Part shown: positions 43,945-51,755 of the stretch, one piece after another
Position numbering within the stretch: the stretch's first letter is position 1
Layout: every line of letters starts with the position of its first letter
Origin: Massilia sp. Root335
Lineage (GTDB): Bacteria > Pseudomonadota > Gammaproteobacteria > Burkholderiales > Burkholderiaceae_D
DNA: 64,000 nt
Direction of reading: 5' to 3'
Assembly (NCBI RefSeq): GCF_001425685.1
Contig: NZ_LMCY01000062.1
Location: forward strand, 35,927 to 99,926
Translations under genes and position numbers: made by a program
The notes under the pieces: generated by a model
What the model was told of the DNA's origin: nothing
Seen by the model: the letters and a program-made list of their open reading frames with translations, nothing else
Databases searched by the model: none

Positions 43945-44080
43945 TGAAAGCCGAAGGGTGGGCACTCCGTGCCCACCGAATGCGCGCATCACGGTAACGC
44001 ATGAAAGCCGTAGGGTGGGCACCCCGTGCCCACCGAATGCGCGCATCAAGGTAACGCATGGTGGGCAAGGGTTGTCCACC
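43944..44080. repeat. Two 57-bp direct repeats plus a third hairpin, GGTGGGCAC palindromes
   Basis: Two near-identical 57-bp units (43944-44000 and 44001-44057) each contain the perfect stem GGTGGGCAC/GTGCCCACC with loops TCC and CCC. A third hairpin at 44060-44080 (GGTGGGCAA, loop GGG, TTGTCCACC) keeps its stem through one G-T wobble pair. The same palindrome recurs at 62709. This looks like a small dispersed repeat family that may also slow or end transcription from the gene before it. Confidence 0.75.
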
Positions 44081-44108
44081 CCGCACCCATCATTCGGGCG
44101 TTCCGCGT

Positions 44109-44330
44109 TCAGTTCGTCCGGCGTCGGTTCGGATACACCAGGGCGCGCACGGCGATCTCGGCCGGCACGCCCATGGCCGCCAGGAATTCGGCGGCCCGCT
44201 GCAGGCCCAGCGTGGGGACCGATGCCACGGCCTGGTTGACGAGGTCGCGCGTGCGCATGTCGGTGCGCGGCCTGCGTTCCGCCAGCGTTGCGGCGGCGGA
44301 GTCGATATTCATTTCAGTCATCATCGTCAT
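44109..44330 (-). CDS. Small uncharacterised protein (73 aa)
   Basis: Begins MTMMTEMNIDSAAATLAERR, contains a mostly helical middle part (LVNQAVASVPTLGLQRAAEF) and ends in YPNRRRTN. The ribosome site is poor, but the composition is protein-like and three clustered ATG codons are near the start. No family recognised. Confidence 0.5.
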   Translation of the reverse strand: MTMMTEMNIDSAAATLAERRPRTDMRTRDLVNQAVASVPTLGLQRAAEFLAAMGVPAEIAVRALVYPNRRRTN

Positions 44331-44444
44331 ACTCGGTAAGTAGTATTGCTAAAGAGTCACCGGGTATTGTAGAAGAACGATGTACGTTAGGCTATAAGTA
44401 ATTGCACCAATTATTGCAGTTGGGGCAAATAGTTAAAGCAGATT

Positions 44445-47330
44445 CTAGATTCCGCATGCGGCGGCCGTCTGCGGCTCGTCTTCCGGGGCCGCCAGGCCGC
44501 GCCGCTGGCGCAGCAATTGCTCGAATTCGTGGGCTGGCAGCGGCTTCGAGAAATAATAGCCCTGCATTTCGTCGCAGCCCTGGTGGCGCAGGTAATCGAG
44601 CTGTTCCGCCGTCTCCACGCCCTCGGCGATCACGGACAGGCGCAGGTTGTGCGCCAGCGCGATGATCGAGGCGACGATGGCCGCGTCGTTGGCGTCGTGC
44701 GTGATGTCGTTGACGAACGAGCGGTCGATCTTGAGCACGTCGATGGGGAAGCGCGACAGGTAGGAGAAGCTGGAATAGCCCGTGCCGAAGTCGTCGATCG
44801 ACAGGTTGACGCCCAGCGACTTCATGCGGTGCAACAATTCCACGGCCGGGGTGACGTCGCTCATGAACAGGCTCTCGGTCAGTTCCAGTTCCAGGCAGGA
44901 CGGCTCCAGGCCCGTGTCGTTGAGGACGGCTTCGATGCCCGGCACGAGGTCGGCGGCGCTGAACTGGCGCGCCGACAGGTTCACGGCCACGCGCAGCTTG
45001 CCGAGCCCCGCATCCTGCCAGGCCTTGTTCTGGGCGCACGCGGTGCGCATGACCCAGGCGCCGATCGGCACGATCAGGCCGGTGTCCTCGGCCACGCCGA
45101 CGAAGCGCGACGGCGGCACCATGCCCAGCTCCGGGTGCTTCCAGCGGATCAGCGCTTCCATGCCGACGATGCGGCCCGTCTGCAGGTCGACCTGCGGCTG
45201 GTAGTGCAGCACGAACTCGTTGCGTTCGAGGGCGTTGCGCAGCGCGCTTTCGATGCGCACGCGCTCCAGCGATTCCTCGTTCATGGCCGGCGTATAGAAC
45301 TGGAAATTGTTGCGGCCCAGCTTCTTGGCGCGGTACATGGCGATGTCCGCGTGCTCGATCAGGTTCTCGGCCGGCGTGCCGTCGCTCGGGAAGGCGGCCA
45401 CGCCGATGCTGCAGGTGACGAAGAATTCCTTGGGGCCCAGCATGACGGGCTGCGCCACGGAATCCATCACGCGCTGCACGATGTCGGGCGTGAGCGGCTG
45501 GTCCGAGTGCTCGGACAGGATCACGACGAATTCATCGCCGGACAGGCGCGCCACCGTGTCGGTGTCGCGCAGCGACGAGCGCAGGCGCGCCGCGACCGTC
45601 ATCAGGAGGACGTCGCCGGCCTTGTGGCCCATGCTGTCGTTGACGAACTTGAAGCGATCCAGGTCGATCAGCATCACCCACACCGGATGGCCGCTGCGGG
45701 TCGCGTAGGCGACGGCCTGGCTCAGGCGGTCCTGCAGCAGCGAACGGTTGGGCAGGCCCGTCAGCACGTCGTGCTGGGCCACGTGGTGCACGCGCTGCTC
45801 GGTGACCTTGCGCGCGGTGATGTCGCTGCCCGTGCCGCGGTAGCCGGTGAAGCCGCCCGTCTCGTCGAAGACCGGCTGGCCGTTGATGCAGAACCAGCGT
45901 TCCTCGCCGTTGTCGTCGACGACGCGGTATTCGAGGTTGCGGAACGGCTCGTGCGCTTCCAGCGTGGCGACGTGGTCGCGGCCCAGTTCCGTGTCCGCCA
46001 GCGCGGGCACGTAGTCCCAGCGCCGGCGGCCGAGCACGCGCTCGGTGCCGATGCCGGATTTTTCCGTGAAGTCGCCGGTGACGTGCGTGAAGCGGAACTG
46101 CTCGTCCTGTTCCCAGTACCAGTCGGACGACATGGCGACCAGCTGGCGGAAGCGCTGCTCGCTCTCCTGCAGGGCTTTTTCCGTGCGCTTGCGCGCGAGG
46201 ACGTCGTCGATCAGGCGCTGGTTGGTGAGCTTCAGGTCGGCCGTGCGTTCGCGCACCAGTTCCTGGACCTTGCGCGTGCGCTGGCCGGCGGCCTGCACGA
46301 AGGCGGTCAGGAGCAGCGTCGACAGCGCGCCGCCGGCCAGCAGCAGGGTCGAGCCGAGATGGTCGGCCAGCCACGCGGAGGGCGCGGCGATGGCTTCCAC
46401 CGTCCACGACTGGCCGCCGACCGTGAAGGTGTTCACGGCGCGCCCCGTGTAGCCGGCCGACAGCAGCGCGACAGGCGGCGTCGACGGCGCCGCGTCGCGG
46501 GTGGCGTAGACGAGGTGGGCCGGATCGGCGCGGCCGCCGCCGTAGAACCTGAGCTGGATGCCGTGGTCGTCCAGCAGGCCGGCCCGTGCCAGCGCGGCGT
46601 TGACGAGCGTCGGGATCGAGATCACGGCGGCCGTGTCGCCCAGCAGGCGGCCGCCCTGGGCATACACGGGCATCAGCACTTCGAAGCTGGGCGCGCCGGG
46701 CGCCTGCGCGATCTGCAGCAGGCCGGTGAGGGCGGCGCGGCCGCTCGCCTGCGCGCGCGCGAGGGTGTCCATCACTTGCCGGTTCTGGCTGACGTCGAGG
46801 CCGAGGGCCGCTTCGTTGCCCTGCATCGGTTCGAGGTAGTCGACGACGTGGTAGCGCGAACGCTCCGGCGCCCGCGTCCGCGCCGCGCCGTGCATCTCGC
46901 GCAGCACGAGGTCCGGCTGGAACTGGCGCAGGTCCGCTTCGAACGCGGCCCGCTCGCCGGCCTGCACGACGCGGTGGAAGTTGAAGGCGCGGATGTACGG
47001 GTTACGCTGGAGCAGCGGCGTCGTGAAATCGTGGAATTGCGCGCGCGTGACCGGCTGGACCGTCGTGAACAGCTGGTTGGTGACGTTCAGGACTTCGACG
47101 GCTTCGTCCATGCCCTGGCGCAGCGCGGCGACGCGCACGCCCGTGCCCTGTTCGAAAGCCAGCGCCTTGTTGTCGTATTCGAGGCGGCTGACGGCGACCG
47201 TCAGCACTGCGGTTGCGATCAGGCCGCCCCCCAGGGTGAGGCCTGCTGCGAGCGTGAGCGAAAACGGCAGTCGGCGACGCGACATCCAGTGATCCCTATG
47301 CATGTAAGATGGGTGCTTGCCTGAAGGCAT
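44445..47330 (-). CDS. Membrane c-di-GMP enzyme: CHASE-PAS-GGDEF-EAL
   Basis: 961 residues. Two membrane segments (about 24-46 and 310-335) enclose a periplasmic CHASE-type sensor (ALRQGMDEAVEVLNVTNQLF, PYIRAFNFHRVV). A cytoplasmic PAS domain (about 385-500), a GGDEF domain with RLSGDEF near 600 (Gly to Ser at the first position, a change found in some active enzymes) and an EAL domain follow. The EAL domain keeps EALIRWKHPELG, NLSARQF, ELELTESLF, IDDFGTGYSS, LKIDRSF and EGVET, so phosphodiesterase activity is likely. The start may be at a later Met (MHRDHW or MSRRRLP). The ligand is unknown. Confidence 0.93.
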   Translation of the reverse strand: MPSGKHPSYMHRDHWMSRRRLPFSLTLAAGLTLGGGLIATAVLTVAVSRLEYDNKALAFEQGTGVRVAALRQGMDEAVEVLNVTNQLFTTVQPVTRAQFHDFTTPLLQRNPYIRAFNFHRVVQAGERAAFEADLRQFQPDLVLREMHGAARTRAPERSRYHVVDYLEPMQGNEAALGLDVSQNRQVMDTLARAQASGRAALTGLLQIAQAPGAPSFEVLMPVYAQGGRLLGDTAAVISIPTLVNAALARAGLLDDHGIQLRFYGGGRADPAHLVYATRDAAPSTPPVALLSAGYTGRAVNTFTVGGQSWTVEAIAAPSAWLADHLGSTLLLAGGALSTLLLTAFVQAAGQRTRKVQELVRERTADLKLTNQRLIDDVLARKRTEKALQESEQRFRQLVAMSSDWYWEQDEQFRFTHVTGDFTEKSGIGTERVLGRRRWDYVPALADTELGRDHVATLEAHEPFRNLEYRVVDDNGEERWFCINGQPVFDETGGFTGYRGTGSDITARKVTEQRVHHVAQHDVLTGLPNRSLLQDRLSQAVAYATRSGHPVWVMLIDLDRFKFVNDSMGHKAGDVLLMTVAARLRSSLRDTDTVARLSGDEFVVILSEHSDQPLTPDIVQRVMDSVAQPVMLGPKEFFVTCSIGVAAFPSDGTPAENLIEHADIAMYRAKKLGRNNFQFYTPAMNEESLERVRIESALRNALERNEFVLHYQPQVDLQTGRIVGMEALIRWKHPELGMVPPSRFVGVAEDTGLIVPIGAWVMRTACAQNKAWQDAGLGKLRVAVNLSARQFSAADLVPGIEAVLNDTGLEPSCLELELTESLFMSDVTPAVELLHRMKSLGVNLSIDDFGTGYSSFSYLSRFPIDVLKIDRSFVNDITHDANDAAIVASIIALAHNLRLSVIAEGVETAEQLDYLRHQGCDEMQGYYFSKPLPAHEFEQLLRQRRGLAAPEDEPQTAAACGI

Positions 47331-47381
47331 GAATTGAGGGGCTAGTTTGTCACAGAAACTCTAGTTTCCGCAAACAAATTG

Positions 47382-48182
47382 TCACAGACGGATGCGTACC
47401 GGCCGAAGATGTGGCGGGGCCAAAACAGATCGCGATGCGATCCGGGCAAGGATGAATCTTATGGCTAGCCGGTTCAATAATCCGGGGCCCAGGCCGCGCC
47501 GGCGCGCATACCGGGCAACGCGCCGCGCGACCGCGGCGTCCGGGGCGTGCACGGCGTACACGATGCGGTTATTGCCCGCGACCTTGTCGAACCAGCAGGT
47601 GTGGCCGTCGAATACGGTGTCCAGCGCATCCATCACGTCGGGGTAGCGCGGGTCGTACGTGAACACATTGGCCACCAGCACGCCGCCGGGCCGCAACGCA
47701 CGCCGGCAGTCGGTGTAGAAGGGCGCGTTGGCCAGGCACGGCGGCAGTCCGCGCGCGTCGAAGCCGTCCGCGAGCAGCACGTCGGCCGTGGCGGGATGCG
47801 CGGCCAGCCAGTCGCAAGCGTCGGCGTGGACGACCGTGAAGCGGTCGCTGTCGGGCGGCACGTGGAAGGCGTCGCGCAGGGCGATCACGTCGGCGCGCAA
47901 TTCGATGACGGTGATGCGCGCGCCGGGGAAGTGGCGGTGGCAGAACTTGGCCAGCGATCCGCCGCCCAGACCGACCATCACGATATGGCGCGGCCGCGGC
48001 CGGAACAGCACGAAGCCCATCATCGCGCGCTGGTAGGCCAGCGCGAGGGCGTCGGGGCGCGCCAGCAGCATCTCGCTCTGGATGTCGCCGGGGGCGAATT
48101 CCAGCGTGCGCCGGCCGCGGCGCGTACGTACGAGCGGCGGGGCGGGCGGGAACGGATGGGACGGGTCGTCGCGGTGCGGCAT
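47382..48182 (-). CDS. Spermidine synthase-like / SAM-dependent methyltransferase-fold protein
   Basis: 266 residues from the ATG at 48182 (MPHRDDPSHPF); the frame is open further upstream without good support. The SAM-binding fold is seen in HIVMVGLGGGSLAKF, VIELRADVIALRDAF and VVHADACDWLAAHP, followed by DVLLADGFDARGLPPCLA. This pattern matches the spermidine-synthase-like family, which includes many proteins without spermidine synthase activity. The neighbours give no pathway. Oriented away from the small protein gene at 48292. Confidence 0.8.
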   Translation of the reverse strand: MPHRDDPSHPFPPAPPLVRTRRGRRTLEFAPGDIQSEMLLARPDALALAYQRAMMGFVLFRPRPRHIVMVGLGGGSLAKFCHRHFPGARITVIELRADVIALRDAFHVPPDSDRFTVVHADACDWLAAHPATADVLLADGFDARGLPPCLANAPFYTDCRRALRPGGVLVANVFTYDPRYPDVMDALDTVFDGHTCWFDKVAGNNRIVYAVHAPDAAVARRVARYARRRGLGPGLLNRLAIRFILARIASRSVLAPPHLRPVRIRL

Positions 48183-48291
48183 CGTGCCGAGTATACGTGA
48201 AATCGATATCGGCCCCGCCTCTCCACGGCGTAACTTGTTGCGTACGATGGGTTTCTGATAAGCTGGCCGTTGCAGCCCAAGCGGAGACCTC

Positions 48292-48567
48292 ATGTTCCTG
48301 GACCACCCGACCATTACCGCCACCAACAGCCAGACCGAGCCGGACCGCATCGAGCGCCTGGACCGTGTCTACGGCTACGCGATGGCGTTGGCGGACGTGG
48401 ACGGCAACCCGGCTTTCGTCGAAAAACTGACCCAGATCCACGACCACAAGGGCACCCTGATCGTGTTCTGGCACGAGCCGCCCACCGAGGCCGAACGCGA
48501 CTACTGGGCGCGCGCCTGGGCCAGCCGCGTCGGCGACGGCACGACCGCGGTCGTGCACGAATTCTGA
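48292..48567 (+). CDS. Small conserved-looking protein (91 aa), unknown function
   Basis: Starts MFLDHPTITATNSQTEPDRI with GGAG before the ATG. The soluble protein has a compact mixed alpha/beta look (DRVYGYAMALADVDGNPAFV, GTLIVFWHEPPTEAERDYW). No family recognised. It ends 8 bp before the diguanylate-cyclase-like gene, so the pair may form one transcript. Confidence 0.7.
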   Translation: MFLDHPTITATNSQTEPDRIERLDRVYGYAMALADVDGNPAFVEKLTQIHDHKGTLIVFWHEPPTEAERDYWARAWASRVGDGTTAVVHEF

Positions 48568-48574
48568 GGTGCCG

Positions 48575-49744
48575 ATGGATTCCACCACGATGGTACTGGC
48601 GCTGGCACTCGGCAATCTCACGCTGTGCGCGACCCTGTTTTTCTTCGAGCAATCCAGCCACAAGCGGCCCACGCTGCCGACCTGGGGCTGGTCGCGCCTG
48701 TACCAGGCCGGCGGCTGGCTGCTGCTGGCGATCGGCGCCACCGGCGTCATGCCGGAAGGGCTCGCGCTGCCCATCGGCTACGCGCTCGTGTTCGCCGGCG
48801 TCGCCTGGGAATCGGGCGCGGCGTGGGAGCGCGCCGGCCGGTTGCGCTGGCGCCGCGCCACCGCGCCCGTGCTGGCGCTGGCCGTCCTCGCCTTCCTGCT
48901 GTGCTGGCTGATCGACCCGATCGGCCTGCGCGCCGTGGCCGCGTCGCTGATCCTGGCGGCCGGCTACCTGTCCGTGGCCGCGGCGCTGGCGCGCGGCTGG
49001 GTGCAAGCGTCGATGCTGCAACGCTTCCTCGCGCTGGCCACAGGCCTGCTGGCCATCGTCGTCGGCGCGCGCGGCGCCCTCGTACTGCTGGCGCCGGCGG
49101 GCTGGGGCTGGATGACGAACGATATGTTGCGCCAGTTCCACTCGGGCGCGCTGTACCTGCTGGCGCTGCTGGGCGGTTTCGGCTGGCTGCTGCTGGGCCG
49201 CGAGCGCGAACAGGCCGAGCTGGCGCGGCTGGAAGTGGTCGATCCGCTCACGGACGTGCCCAACCGGCGCGGCTTCTTCCGCCTGCTGTCGCCGTGGATG
49301 GCGCTGGCGCGCCGTCCGGGCCAGCCGACGGCCCTCGTCGTGTTCGACCTCGACCAGTTCAAGCGCATCAACGACAGCTACGGCCACCCGGCCGGCGACG
49401 TCGTCCTGGCCCACCTGGCCGCGATCTGCAAGCGCCACCTGCGCGACAGCGACCAGCTGGGCCGCCTGGTGGGCGTCGAATTCGCGATCCTGCTGCCGCG
49501 CACCAGCCTCGACGACGCCACCATGGTCGCCGAGCGCATGCGCGCCGCGATCGCAGGCGAGCGCGTCAAGACCGAACGCGCGATGATTTCCCTGACGGCC
49601 AGCTTCGGCGTCACGACGATCCGCCCGGACGACAGTACCGTCACCCTGCTGGCCCGCGCCGACGAGGCGTTGCGTGTGGCCAAGAAGGCGGGGCGCGACC
49701 GGGTCGAAGTGGCGGCGTCCGCGTTGGCGCCGGTCGAGGAATGA
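48575..49744 (+). CDS. Membrane GGDEF protein with degenerate active site
   Basis: 389 residues from the ATG at 48575 with GAGG before it. The N-terminal half has about six membrane segments. The C-terminal half is a GGDEF domain (VDPLTDVPNRRGFFRL, VFDLDQFKRINDSYGH, AGDVVLAHLA), but the signature motif reads RLVGVEF: the first Gly is Val and the catalytic Asp is Val. Diguanylate cyclase activity is therefore unlikely; such proteins more often bind a nucleotide or act as regulatory partners. The rest of the domain is well kept, which argues against a dead gene. Confidence 0.88.
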   Translation: MDSTTMVLALALGNLTLCATLFFFEQSSHKRPTLPTWGWSRLYQAGGWLLLAIGATGVMPEGLALPIGYALVFAGVAWESGAAWERAGRLRWRRATAPVLALAVLAFLLCWLIDPIGLRAVAASLILAAGYLSVAAALARGWVQASMLQRFLALATGLLAIVVGARGALVLLAPAGWGWMTNDMLRQFHSGALYLLALLGGFGWLLLGREREQAELARLEVVDPLTDVPNRRGFFRLLSPWMALARRPGQPTALVVFDLDQFKRINDSYGHPAGDVVLAHLAAICKRHLRDSDQLGRLVGVEFAILLPRTSLDDATMVAERMRAAIAGERVKTERAMISLTASFGVTTIRPDDSTVTLLARADEALRVAKKAGRDRVEVAASALAPVEE

Positions 49745-49895
49745 ACACCGCCGGGCCAGTGCGCGCACACACGGACGTGTCCGCCATGGCGCCGTCGTCC
49801 CGCATGCCTTATGATGATACGATCAACGATGCTCCTGTCATCGATCCGTCATCCAGCCCCGCTATCGTGGCGCCGTTTTCGACTTCGGAGTCTGC

Positions 49896-50828
49896 ATGAG
49901 CACCACATCTCCCATCCACGCCGCACTCGTCCTTGGCTCCGACAGCTTCCGCCTGCTCGTCGGCGCCGTCGAGGACGGCACCCTGCGTCCCCTCGACAGT
50001 TTTCATGCACCGCTGCGCCTGGCCGCCGCGCTGGACGCGCAGGGCTGCCTGAGTCCCGAGGCGATGCACGCCGCGTTCGATTGCCTGCGCGCGATCCGCG
50101 CGCGGCTGAACGACCATGCGCTGGCCGCCGTGCGCGTCGTCGCCACGTCGACCCTGCGCATGGCCCGCAACAGCCACCTGTTCCTGCCGGCCGCGCAGCA
50201 ACTGCTCGGGCATCCCGTCCAGGTGCTGTCCGGCGAGGAAGAGGCGGTCCTGACCTATCTCGGCGTGGCCGACGGCGCGGCTGCCGACGGCGATGCCGCG
50301 CGCACGCTGGTGCTGGGCATCGGCGGCGGCTCGACCCAGCTGGCGCTCGGCAGCGGGCGCCGCGTGCAGAAGGTCGCGTCGCTGGGCCTGGGCACGTCGC
50401 GCCTGGCGCTGACGTTCTTCGGCGGCGGGCGCATCGACGCGGTGTCGTTCGCGGCCGCGATCGCATCCACCCGCGCCAAGCTGGGCGACGAGGCGCCCGC
50501 GTTCGGACCGGGGCGGCGCGACCGCGCGTGCGGCGCGTCCGGCACGATCCACACGCTGGCCCGGCTGCTCGTCGACAACGGACTGGCCGGCCCCATCACG
50601 CGCGGCCGGCTGGAAACGCTCGCCGCGCGCGCGCTCGACCAGGGCGGCGGCGGGGCGCCGCTGGCGGGTCTCGGCCACCTGCGCCTGCGCGACGTGACGG
50701 CGGCGCTGGCGATCCTGCTGGGCCTCATGGAAGAGCTGGAGATCGAGGAACTGGACGTGCCCAAGACGGGGCTGCGGGCCGGCGTGCTGGCCGAATTGCG
50801 CCACGGCCGCGCGGCGCTGGCGGCGTGA
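49896..50828 (+). CDS. Ppx/GppA-family phosphatase-like protein (short form)
   Basis: 310 residues. The actin-like fold of exopolyphosphatase/guanosine pentaphosphatase is shown by VLGSDSFRLLVG at the N-terminus, RVVATSTLRMARN, LSGEEEAVLTYLG and the phosphate loop VLGIGGGSTQLALG. The C-terminal HD-like extension of E. coli Ppx is missing, as in the short two-domain homologues. It would hydrolyse polyphosphate or pppGpp. The first phosphate motif has Ser-Asp-Ser-Phe where Ppx has Asp-xx-Ser-xx-Ser, so substrate choice is uncertain. Confidence 0.87.
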   Translation: MSTTSPIHAALVLGSDSFRLLVGAVEDGTLRPLDSFHAPLRLAAALDAQGCLSPEAMHAAFDCLRAIRARLNDHALAAVRVVATSTLRMARNSHLFLPAAQQLLGHPVQVLSGEEEAVLTYLGVADGAAADGDAARTLVLGIGGGSTQLALGSGRRVQKVASLGLGTSRLALTFFGGGRIDAVSFAAAIASTRAKLGDEAPAFGPGRRDRACGASGTIHTLARLLVDNGLAGPITRGRLETLAARALDQGGGGAPLAGLGHLRLRDVTAALAILLGLMEELEIEELDVPKTGLRAGVLAELRHGRAALAA

Positions 50829-50908
50829 CGGACGGCATGCCGGTGTCCGGCAAGGTCTGGCATACTGTTGTCTGTTTTTAATCATTGTTGCCGCCGCCCT
50901 TGCTTCCC

Positions 50909-51715
50909 ATGCCGCGTTTTGTTCGCTACGGATTGATCGCCTGCTGTGTCGCCGCCGGCGCGCCGTTGTTCGCGGCGGGGCCGACCGTACCGCTGTGCTT
51001 CGAACGCCAGGAGGTGCTGCCGTGGCGCACCCTGGACGGCGGCGGCCTCAACTTCGAACTGCTGGGCGAGGTGGCGCGGCGCCTCGGCATCGCGTTCGAT
51101 TACCAGAGCATGCCGTGGAAGCGCTGCCTCGCGCAGGTCAAGGCGAACCAGGTCAGCGGCGCGTTCGCCGTCAGCTTCAGCCGCGAGCGCGAGGCGCTGG
51201 GCGTGTATCCCGGCCCGCACGGGCAGGCGGGCGGCGCCGCCGGCCAGGCCGATCCGGACAAGCGCATGCACGTCGACCGCTACGTGCTCGTGCGGCGCAA
51301 GGGCGGCCGCGTCGACTGGGACGGCAGGCGCTTCGCCAACGTCGACGGCCGCATCGGATTCCAGCTCGGCTACTCCGTCGGCGACTTCCTGCGCGCCCAG
51401 AACGTGCCGGTGGACGAGGGCAGCCAGCAGGCCGACGAACTGTTGCAGAAGCTGCTCGCCGGCCGCCTCGTGGCGGCGGCCCTCGGCGGCGGCGACGCCG
51501 TGCGCCTGATGCACACGCCGTACGCGCAAGACATCGAAGTGCTGCCCGTGCCGCTGGTCGAAAAGCCGTACTACCTGATCCTGTCGCACGCGTTCGTCGC
51601 GCAGCATCCCGGCCTGGCCGCGCGCATCTGGAACACGATCGAACAGGTGCGCACGAGCCCCGCCTACCGCCGCCGCGAGCGCGAGCTGGCCGGCCAGCAG
51701 GGAGCCGCCCATTAA
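50909..51715 (+). CDS. Periplasmic substrate-binding protein (SBP family 3-like)
   Basis: 268 residues from the ATG at 50909 (MPRFVRYG). A signal peptide (about 1-22, ending AAGAPLFAAG) is followed by PLCFERQEVLPWRTLDGGGL, LLGEVARRLGIAFDYQSMPW and RCLAQVKANQVSGAFAVSFS, the usual first lobe of amino-acid-type binding proteins. There is no ABC permease or ATPase nearby. The stop lies just before the hybrid kinase gene, so it may deliver a ligand to that kinase instead of to a transporter. The ligand is unknown. Confidence 0.85.
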   Translation: MPRFVRYGLIACCVAAGAPLFAAGPTVPLCFERQEVLPWRTLDGGGLNFELLGEVARRLGIAFDYQSMPWKRCLAQVKANQVSGAFAVSFSREREALGVYPGPHGQAGGAAGQADPDKRMHVDRYVLVRRKGGRVDWDGRRFANVDGRIGFQLGYSVGDFLRAQNVPVDEGSQQADELLQKLLAGRLVAAALGGGDAVRLMHTPYAQDIEVLPVPLVEKPYYLILSHAFVAQHPGLAARIWNTIEQVRTSPAYRRRERELAGQQGAAH

Positions 51716-51755
51716 TCCCGCGCCGACCGCCGGCACCGGGCGTCCGCGCGCGCGC

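Noticed and set aside
43273-44086. Minus-strand frames of 268 and 214 residues over the small-gene region
   Set aside because: They run through the repeat units, giving repeated peptide words, and oppose a small plus-strand gene with a better start.
44517-47324. 935-residue plus-strand frame opposite the GGDEF-EAL gene
   Set aside because: Antisense shadow with His/Gln/Arg/Val bias; the minus strand keeps every EAL catalytic motif.
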